Source: Brachynemurus nebulosus (taxonomy: Eukaryota; Arthropoda; Insecta; Neuroptera; Myrmeleontidae). Taken from it: 64,000 nt of DNA. Under the pieces are notes generated by a model. It saw nothing but the letters and a program-made list of their open reading frames with translations. It did no database searches and had not been told where the DNA came from. Position 1 is the stretch's first letter, and each line of letters begins with the position of its first letter. Where the stretch lies: NCBI GenBank assembly GCA_035578155.1, contig JAPWDM010000005.1, forward strand, positions 32,294,108-32,358,107, in the 5' to 3' direction. Shown piece by piece: positions 43,076-64,000 of the stretch. A program made the translations under genes and the position numbers.

Positions 43076-44258
43076 TATAATTTCATGGCATATATTTGAT
43101 GGAAAATTTGGAAATTTTGTACCTGAAAATTATTCTCAGTTCAAACATCACTTTAATAATATGATAAAACACAAAAAATTAAGAAGTAGTTAAACACAAA
43201 ATCACCTTAAATATTGTATAAAAGTCTATTACAAGTACAAGGAAGCTGTGTGCTACACCCCATTGGCTGCGTATTGTTATATTTATACAAAAACTTTTTT
43301 TTTATTACTTTTTTGAAATTCTTCATATTGAAAATTAGATATTAGAAACGATTTTAAATTTGTAGTAGAAGAATGGAGTTGTCACTATTTGGTTTCGTCT
43401 AATAACGTTTCAATTTTCATTTAAAATTTTTCAAATTCTTACACAATATACAAAAAAAACTTAGGTAGATATAATATTATAATATAAAAGATCGGCTCGA
43501 ATTATTACCTTTTTTTGTCTTCGTAAATGTCAAAACAACGTATTTATCCACCACCTGAAAAAACGTGCCTGTACTATAAAATTTATAATATATTTAAAAA
43601 CAGGAATGTGGGTGGATACTCGTTTCGCTTAGGTTATAAAAAGATGTTATTATATATTCAAAACAGACGACTTGAAAATGAAAAAAAATTTTAAGAGTGT
43701 CTCATACAAAGTACACTTCTTATTCACCGGTAAATGGGATATCATATATTTACCATTTAACGAAGATAAAAACTGCTCTCGTAAGCAATAAATGTAAAAG
43801 TCAATATACGTTTAATAAAATCTAGGTTTTTATAGTGTTCCCAGAAGGATCAAATTTTTTTGTTTTTGTTTTAATGTTATTATTGACAAACGGCAGAAAA
43901 TGAAATCCTATAGGATAATGTAAGTAGAAAAAAAATAAATTTTTCTCTTCGTGTACTCTGTGCATCATCAATCTTATAAAAGTCTAATAAATTGAAATCA
44001 AGTTAATCTTTCGTTTTTATTTGATTTTCTTTTTGTTTTCGGTATACAACAAGGCCTATCGATCATAAGCATGTCGAATAATTTTATCATTTATTGTTTG
44101 TACCTAATTGATTAATTTTTATCAATTTGTAGATTTGTGTACTGATATATGAAATATTATCTGACTATGAGACCGGTAATGAATGGATTAAGAGAGGTAA
44201 GGTTAATTCCCTAAAAAGAAATTTGGGGGGATAGGTCTACCCACACGGTCAACTTCCC

Positions 44259-44890
44259 ATTGGGTGTACTAAGGACTAGAGACTACTGTACATAAATAAT
44301 TCTTTTTTTCATTTCAGGGGGCTCCTGCCCTGGGCCTCTGATAGAGGCTTTGCCCCCATGCACCATACCGGGGGTTTCACCCACTGTACCTAAAGATGGG
44401 GGCGCTTATCAAACAAATGATCTCATAATTTATTCTCAAGATATGCGAGACAAAAGCTATTTCATAAAAGGTTTCTTATTTCGTTTTTTTTTTTTTTGTT
44501 TTCATTAATTAGGTTTTTAGGTCGATTATATAATAAAGACATGGTAAAAAATCCATGTAATCTATGTTATGTTACTAAAGTTAATTCCGATTTTTTATCA
44601 CCAAAAACAAACCGCTAATCCGAATTTGCTGAAAACTTTATCCGGTCTTCATTTTTTGATTACGCATCTAATGAAATTAGTCCGGAGTTGATACCATTAT
44701 TTATTCTCGAAATATGCGAGACGAAAAGAAATTGACGCACGAACGAAAGAATGAACGAACTGACGAACGTACACACAGACATCACGCTAAAAACGATGGA
44801 TTCGGATTCTAGTGACCTTGAAACGTTGAGATATGTCCAAATTAGCGATTCGTAAAATCGGACCCATTACAATAACTTCCAATGGGAAGT
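44259..44890. repeat. Possible TIR element with GC-rich core
   Basis: CAACTTCCCATTGGG on the left and CCAATGGGAAGTTAA on the right are inverted. Inside are a GC-rich patch (44330-44400, CCTGGGCCTCTGATAGAGGC) and GAACGAAC reiterations (44735-44765). No target duplication could be confirmed. Confidence 0.35.
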
Positions 44891-45131
44891 TAATAAACAT
44901 ATTTTTGAAAACTTTAATGGCGATACGGGTCATAGAATTAAAGTATTATGCAACATATTTAATTTTAAATAATTATTAAGGAATATAACAGCATAATACT
45001 TATACTTTTGAAGGGAAATATTACATTAATAATACAAAAAAAAAAAACGAAAAAGCTCCGTTTAGTCAAAAATTATTTCTTGCGTACAGGATATATGCGT
45101 ACTACGTGTGCCGTAGGAATTTAATATTAAC

Positions 45132-45538
45132 TAGTGATGAGCAAATGCAAGACCAAGACCAAGACTGTCAAGTCTTGGTCTTGGACTTGTTCTTGCATTA
45201 AAAATCTTGGTCTTGGTCTTGATAGAGTAGTTTGAGTCTTGGTCTTGCAAAATGCAGTCTTGGTCTTGGTCTCGGTATTGCTGAAAAATCTTGCACTTTC
45301 GTGCATTTTTTTATTAGCGAATTCTTTCCTTTTAAAATCAGAATTTTCACTCTTTACGGTATCAATTAGGTATACTCTCAAACTATTTAAATAGTTTAGC
45401 AAGAGTCTTGCCTTTTTCTTGGTCTTGCTCACTTGAGTCTTGGTATTGGTCTTGCAGCCATATTTATAGTCTTGGTCTTGCAAAAAATGCAAGACCAAGA
45501 CAAGACTACAAGAGCAAGACTAATTTTGCTTATCACTA
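45132..45538. mobile_element. hAT-like MITE built of TCTTGG repeats
   Basis: The ends TAGTGATGAGCAAA and TTTTGCTTATCACTA are flanked by ATATTAAC (45124-45131) and ATCTTAAC (45539-45546), a 7/8 match to an 8-bp duplication. The body is dominated by GTCTTGGTCTTG and its inverse, so the long low-complexity open frame across it is not a gene. Confidence 0.8.
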
Positions 45539-46067
45539 ATCTTAACGTTGCCTGACGGATGCCACTACTAGTGCTGAAATTACAGACGTTTTCCCATTTT
45601 ATTAAATATCCCGTTTTACCTAAATTTCCCCTACATATTTTTTGATGAAACCGTTTTTATTCCCACGTGTGTGGGAAATTGAAATAAAATAGAATGACAA
45701 AATCCACCTTACCAATGCGACGGTCTCTGTTGTCGAGATTTTTATATTTACTATAATCTCAAGTTTTTGATGTCGAACATGTGAAAATAATTCAATTTTA
45801 TTTGAAATTCAGTATTTTGTATTTATTTATATCCTATGAATATTATGAGACATGAGTCTATTGTCCAGTTTATCAGTAATATGATATTCTATGAAACAAA
45901 ATTAAAATTTATTTCTAGGAAAGCCTTTTTGAAAACTTTTTATAAAAAAGGTAAATTAAACTCTCTACCTCGACTGATCGGCCCCTGTCAGGTTTTAACC
46001 TCCATTCTATTAACTCGACTATATAATTTTATTATATAAAATTTTTATGAAAAATATACATTTATAA

Positions 46068-57899
<11,832 letters not shown>

Positions 57900-58600
57900 G
57901 TAAGTTTATAATTTTTTAATGTGAATCTATTTGCAGTGGTTTTCTGGCTTATCGTTTATTTTGTGCATACAGACTGCAACGTTTCGTATATTGGTCAAAC
58001 ATCGAAGCTATATGTAAAGAGAACTTTGACATTCAAAAGTAAAAACATTAATAATAATATAATTTTTTTTAAAAAATTAGATACATATAATATAGTTTTG
58101 ATATTTATAATTATAATAAAAAAATAAGGATGCAGGGCTTAAATACACAAAACAAACTTTTAATTTTTTTTTAAATCTAAATACAAAGAAGAAGTATGAA
58201 ATTTTTAACTTCACTTTTTAGTTAAAGACAGTATTTTGTAAATGTTTACATAATTTTTTAAACGACTGTATGTAAGAACTATTATATTTTTATTATATAA
58301 ATATATTTTTGTGTTCGTACTTGTATTCCTTTGAGCCTATGTTCCCACAGCATTCCTATTACTTTCTGAATTTTTGTTTGGATTTTATTTTTATGAATGA
58401 TATATTTCAAGGTATTTATGAAACGAAATCCCTCACGTCTTTTAGACTGTATGAGAGCAAAACAAAAATTTAAATAAAAAATTAAAAATCCACAACCAAA
58501 ATTCTCTAAAAAGTTACAAATAAAAATTCCTGGAATTTCATATTCCAAATTTCATTATAATTTAGAATAAATTAATTTCCTTCGTTGTGTGTGACATTAC

Positions 58601-58949
58601 CAGGGCCGGCGAGAGGGTAGGGTAGGTGAGGCAATTGCTCGGGAGCCCGGGCCTAAGAGGGGGGTCCGAAGGCGTGCTTAGGGGTACGGTGACAATGGGA
58701 GGTTTCGTCGCCCCCAAAAGTCGGACTCCAATAACTGGTGGAAGGTTTTGGAAGGAGCTCGGAAGCCGGTAAAAGGCCGACGAGGTTTATTGAGGTTTTT
58801 TTTCCTCGGCAATCGTATTTTTGGGAAATATGAGACACCAAGAGGGAGGCTTGCCAAGCTTTTTGGGGTAAAAATGAAAAAATGTGTTGAAATATCGAAC
58901 GAAAATTTTTGCCTGCCCGGGGGCCCGACATCGCTCTCCGCCGGCCCTG
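58601..58949. mobile_element. GC-rich hAT-like MITE
   Basis: The ends CAGGGCCGGCGAGAGGG and CTCTCCGCCGGCCCTG are inverted, flanked by GACATTAC (58593-58600) and AACATTAC (58950-58957), a 7/8 match to an 8-bp duplication. The 349-bp body is much richer in GC than its surroundings. CAGGG starts are typical of hAT. Confidence 0.82.
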
Positions 58950-59254
58950 AACATTACACTACGAGTTCTAATCCCGCTGATCCAGTTTGATAATTTTTCA
59001 ATCTCTACGTGAATTTTAATTTACATAAAGATCAACCCTATTTAATGCACAAACGACAGACGTAGATAGTACAGTGTGTCGTTATTAACATCTCTTATGT
59101 AAAAATGATTGGAATTTCAAAAATGTCAAGAATTTGTTCTACAATTGATCTCACCTATACCTGCTCTGTTCCGTTTTTACCCCAAACGCATACAATTGTT
59201 CCATTGCGTCGTGGATAAAAGAAAAAACGTTTTAAAAATAATATTTTATAATTA

Positions 59255-59710
59255 AACTAGCCGTACCCGTGACGTTGTTCACGCGAAACGTTGAGTAGTT
59301 TCTTTTTCCAATTTGCAGTTTCTTGCAATACAAAATGCATTAAATTGTCTCCAAATTGACAATTGTGTATTTATTGTATTTGTCGGTACACAATTAGCAA
59401 CATTTTTTTTTGACTTAAAATTCAGAAAAATTTCCAAATTACAAAATTTATTTACAATTTTTGTTATTATAGTTATGAAATTTTTTATGAAATATGTAAA
59501 TTGGCGTAATGTGTGTAGATGCTCAAAATAGTTTTTCCATTTTCCCGTGGGAATGAGACATTTTCCCGGAATAAAAAGTATCTTAGATGTTGACCCAGGT
59601 AATAAGTTATCATCACACCAAATTTCATTAAAATCCATCCAGTAGTTTTTACGTGATGCGTGAACAGACAGACAGACAGAGACAGATTTACAGTTTTATT
59701 ATATGTATAG
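59255..59710. repeat. Dispersed repeat K, copy 2 (retroelement-tail-like)
   Basis: It starts AACTAGCCGTACCCGTGACG and ends ACAGACAGACAGAGACAG, then TTTTATTATATGTATAG. It includes CACACCAAATTTCATTAAAA and a TAGTTTTTACGTGATGCG segment. It matches 3586-4030. The 3' TATAG-rich tail and shared 5' start fit a SINE- or LINE-derived unit. Confidence 0.6.
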
Positions 59711-60025
59711 ATTACCAAATGCAGAAAACAATATTTTCCTACTTCCAAATTTTCTCTGCATATTTCCCTGTTTAGTGACGGCCTCTATAATAATTTATTT
59801 CACCTAGAACATATTATAGGTTAGGTTTATATAATTTATAACTAATGGAAACGAGACACTTTGATAATGGAATTTCTTTGATCAAGCAGACACTGTCAAC
59901 TTTTATTCCAATAAATGAACTGTCAATTAAAAAGCTTTTAAACTTTATAAAGTGCACGTACATTTAACTACACGTAGCTTTCATAAGATGCTACTAGAAC
60001 AATATAGGTACGATAGGTACCACAG

Positions 60026-60835
<810 letters not shown>

Positions 60836-60960
60836 TTTTAGCGAATTTCGAAAACTCGAAATTCAGCTATTACAGTAGGTGTCATGACGCAATCTGAGTC
60901 CGGGACTATGGCAGAAATCTGTTTTGAGGTCCCTAGAATACGAAAATGATATTCACTAAA

Positions 60961-61026
<66 letters not shown>

Positions 61027-63201
61027 CGCCACGATAACTCTCGAACGAAACGTCTAATGCTTATGAAATTTTGTGTGCGGACTGGATTCTGAATTCGCTC
61101 GGCTAAGTTCGTTAGCCAGACACGTCGGATGCCCAGAAGTAGGTTTTCTGGCCATTTTTTATCATTCGATCCTATCATAAGGCAGTTCAATTTTTACATC
61201 GTTGAAAAGGAAAAAAAAAATTATGAAGAAAATATTCTTATAATTTTCTTTCTATTTTAAGTATTTTTCGAGAAAATGTAAATTTTCACTTTTATTCTTT
61301 CTTTGTTAGTCTAATAAGTAATTTATATTTATATCTCAGTTCTTTATTAAGTATAAAAATATTTCACTTTTTTATTAAAGAATTTTGTGAGAACAAGTGA
61401 AAACTATTCACATATATTTGATATAACACACATACATGTATAGAGTTTTGTTTCTCATTTATTGCATTATAATTAGCATGGTTCTATCCCATGTTAAAAA
61501 ATGTAAATTAAACAGATTTTCTAAGCTAATGTAATGAAGAATTTTTTTTTTTTTTATTGAATTTTTAAGTAAACAAGAAATTGAAGATTATGTTATGATA
61601 TAATATTATTAAATATATGAAACAAAACAAAGTATGTATAATGTACATATGTATGCACGGAAAAATATTTTGAATCGATTTTGAAAATTTTTTCACTAAT
61701 AATTAATAATGTTAAAGAATTAAACCATTTCAAATGTATTTAAGGTATTTTATGTGAGGTCAAGGTTTTCGGGACCTAAAACGGCCAGAAATTAATTAAC
61801 CAATCGATTTTAAAAATTTTTTCACAGTTAGTAAGTTAAAGTATTTGAATTAATTAATTAAATGATGTCCGCAAGAAGCGTACGGACTGCCATAGATTAT
61901 ATGAGATCCTTAGAACCCTTTTCTTACTGTTAGAGTACTAGACTTGTATGAGTTTCGCCAGGATTTACTGATCCCATAATTGTAAAAAATAAACTAAACG
62001 ACCAATTTTAAAAATTTCTTCACTGTTACAGAGCTAAACTATTTTAGATAGATTTAGAATACATTATGTAAGGTCCGCCAGGGTCCACAGGACCCAAAAG
62101 TGTCAAAAATAAACTAACTGACCGATTTTGAAAATTTTTTCACTGTTACAGAGCTAAACTATTTTAGATAAATATCGATTACGTTATGTAAGGTCCGCCT
62201 CGGTCCATAGGACCCAAAAGTGTCAAAAATAAACTGCCTGATCGATTTTGAAAATTTTTTCACTGTTACAGAGCTAAACTGTTTTAGATAAATATAGATT
62301 CCGTTATGTAAGGTCTGCCAAGGTCCATAGGATCCAGAAGTGTCAAAAATAAACTAACTGACCGATTTTGAAAATTTTTTCACTGTTACAGAGCTAAACT
62401 ATTTTAGATAAATATAAATTACGTTATGTAAGGTCCACCAAGGTCCATAGAACCCAAAAGTGTCAAAAATAAACTAACTGACCGATTTTGAAAATTTTTT
62501 CACTGTCACAGAGCTAAACTATTTTAGCTAATATAGATTACGTTATATAAGGTCTGCCAGGGTCCATGGGATCCAAAAGTGTCAAAAATAAACTAACCGA
62601 CCGATTTTGAAAATTTTTTCACTGTTACAGAGCTAAACTATTTTAGATAAATATAGATTACGTTATGTAAGGTCTGCCAAGGTCCATGGATCCAAAAGTG
62701 TCAAAAATAAACTAACCGACCGATTTTGAAAATTTTTTCACTGTTGGGGAACTAACTATTTTAGATAGACATACATTACGTTATTTAGGGTCCGCCAGGG
62801 TCCATGGGACCCAAAAGTGGTAAAAATAAACTAACCGACCGATTTTGAAAATTTTTTCACTCTTACAGAGCTAAACTATTTTAGATAAATATAGATTACG
62901 TTATGTAAAGTCTGCCAGGGTCCATCGGATCCAAAAGCGTCAAAAATAAACTAGCCGACCGATTTTTAAAATTTTTTCACTGTTGGGGAGCTAAGCTATT
63001 TTAGATACATATAGATTACGTTATGTAAGGTCTGAAATGTCAGTAGGACCTAAAAGTGTCAAAAATAAAATAACTGACCGATTTTGAAACCCTTTTACTA
63101 TTACCAAGGTAAACTATTTTAGATAGGTACAGGTTGTGTTATCTGAGATCCACAACTGTCCTGCGGATGCAAATGCGGCGTAGAATGCTACACAACGGGT
63201 T

Positions 63202-63275
<74 letters not shown>

Positions 63276-63620
63276 CATAAAGTCCGCCTAGAATATACGG
63301 TCGAGCTGATTTTTTAATGAGGTCCACCGGGATCTTGCAGATCCGAAAACGCCAGTAATAAGCTATCGAACCGATGCTAAAAAATTTCTCACTGCTAGAG
63401 AATTAAATTATTTTAGATGGATACAACTATGCTGCACAAAATTCGTTCGGGTTCTTGGGTCCCCAAAACTACCAAAACTAATTACCCAGCTGATTTTAAA
63501 AATTCTTTTACTCTTAGAAAGCTAAACTATTTTAAATAGGTACAGGTCTTAGATGAGATCCGCCAGTGCCCAAGATTTGGAAATTCGCTATGTTATGCAG
63601 ATGCTGCGACAGGGGTATTT
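60836..63620 (+). mobile_element. Helentron-like family A, minisatellite-bearing copy G2
   Basis: The 5' end TTTTTAGCGAATTTCG is at 60836. (TA)n at 60964-61022 lies 128 bp inside. GATAACTCTCGAACGAAACG, a 460-bp stretch absent from G1 (about 61262-61720), the 120-bp minisatellite, and (TA)n at 63206-63273 follow. The 3' end is GGAAATTCGCTATG, hairpin GCAGATGCTGC and GACAGGGGTATTT. It is inverted relative to G1 and twice as long, mainly through extra repeat units. Confidence 0.83.
61680..63130. repeat. 120-bp minisatellite, about 12 units
   Basis: Each unit contains CCGATTTTGAAAATTTTTTC, ACTGTTACAGAGCTAAACTA, TTTTAGATAAATATAGATTA and GGACCCAAAAGTGTCAAAAA. Unit starts are 119-120 bp apart (for example 62141, 62261, 62381, 62501). 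Edge units are more diverged, and degenerate relatives continue past the second TA array to about 63540. Confidence 0.93.
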
Positions 63621-64000
63621 ATCAAGTATTACACTGTCGAAAAAACTTCCAATTTTTTTAGTAATCTGTGACTCAATATCTACTAATTCTATTAAAATCT
63701 AAATTTTAGCTTTAAAAAATTCGTTAAGTGCGTATTTTTGACACGCACTAAGTAATGTCACCTCAGTGAAAGTGTTAATTTATGATTTTTTGTTAACTCT
63801 ACAGCTCTCTTGCGTTTATTCAATATGGATGTACAACTCTATAATTATTCAATATGGATATACAACTCTATAATAATGTTTCCCCCTCTATGATCACACA
63901 ACGATATTAATATGTCATCCTTCGATGACATAAAAAAGGCTGGAAATGAGGGAGGAAGGCCAGTCATGTCTAGAAAATTTTGAGCATATAAAATTTGAAA
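63621..64000. other. No gene seen; short duplication
   Basis: TTATTCAATATGGATGTACA and ACTCTATAATTATTCAATAT form a 27-bp-period duplication near 63815-63872. Nothing else was recognised. Confidence 0.5.

Noticed and set aside
45127..45498. 123-residue open frame rich in Lys-Thr
   Set aside because: It is the translation of TCTTGG repeats inside a hAT-like MITE with an 8-bp duplication.
58653..58990. GC-rich island with opposing open frames, considered as a horizontally acquired gene
   Set aside because: It coincides with a hAT-like MITE bounded by CAGGGCCGGC ends and an 8-bp duplication.
61863..63130. Regular 120-bp repeats considered as a CRISPR-like array
   Set aside because: Whole units are repeated with no distinct spacers, and the host is eukaryotic; it is a minisatellite within a transposon.

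Overview
This is eukaryotic, intron-bearing, AT-rich nuclear DNA. An ionotropic-receptor gene places it in a protostome, almost certainly an arthropod and most likely an insect; the order cannot be settled from the sequence. There are no bacterial-style operons, rRNA genes or convincing tRNA genes. Two protein-coding genes can be supported, and most of the remainder is transposable elements, inverted repeats and long (TA)n microsatellites.

Genes. From 46,098 to 57,899 the plus strand carries three internal exons of an STK32/YANK-family serine/threonine kinase, joined by canonical splice sites in matching phases. The exon with the glycine-rich loop and the exons after the catalytic loop were not found here. 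Inside the 6.6-kb intron between the second and third exons, on the opposite strand, lies a complete three-exon ionotropic receptor (IR) gene at 55,215-52,547. It encodes 599 residues with a signal peptide, a split ligand-binding domain, three membrane segments and a pore.

1-9 kb: hAT-type ends, a TIR element (2.1-4.2 kb) filled with younger repeats, a Harbinger-like MITE with a TTA duplication (4.7-5.6 kb), and two hAT-like elements with exact 8-bp duplications. 9-13 kb: a mariner-like TIR element, tandem repeats and TA arrays. 13-19 kb: copies of Helentron-like family A and a large inverted/tandem repeat (F). 19-30 kb: two copies of Helentron-like family B, a long palindrome, a Harbinger-like MITE (22.4-23.2 kb) and another A element. 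30-32 kb: an A element with a mariner-like MITE inserted in its TA array. 34-38 kb: a TIR element holding a B element that is itself interrupted by a second B element. 39-46 kb: a tRNA-derived-looking SINE, a minisatellite-bearing A element (G1) and a hAT-like MITE. 46-58 kb: the kinase and IR genes, with TEs in the kinase introns. 58-64 kb: a GC-rich hAT-like MITE, a retroelement-like repeat and a second minisatellite-bearing A element (G2) of 2.8 kb.

The most unusual material is the Helentron/DINE-like superfamily (A/G and B). Both families share a similar 5' terminus (TTTTAGCGAATTTCC or TTTTTAGTCGAATTTTC), a (TA)n array about 130 bp from that end, internal tandem units, an inverted copy of the 5' terminus near the 3' end, and a 3' hairpin. 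Nested insertions and paralogous empty sites define both ends without any database. All functional statements rest on reading motifs and splice signals by eye; no search was run.
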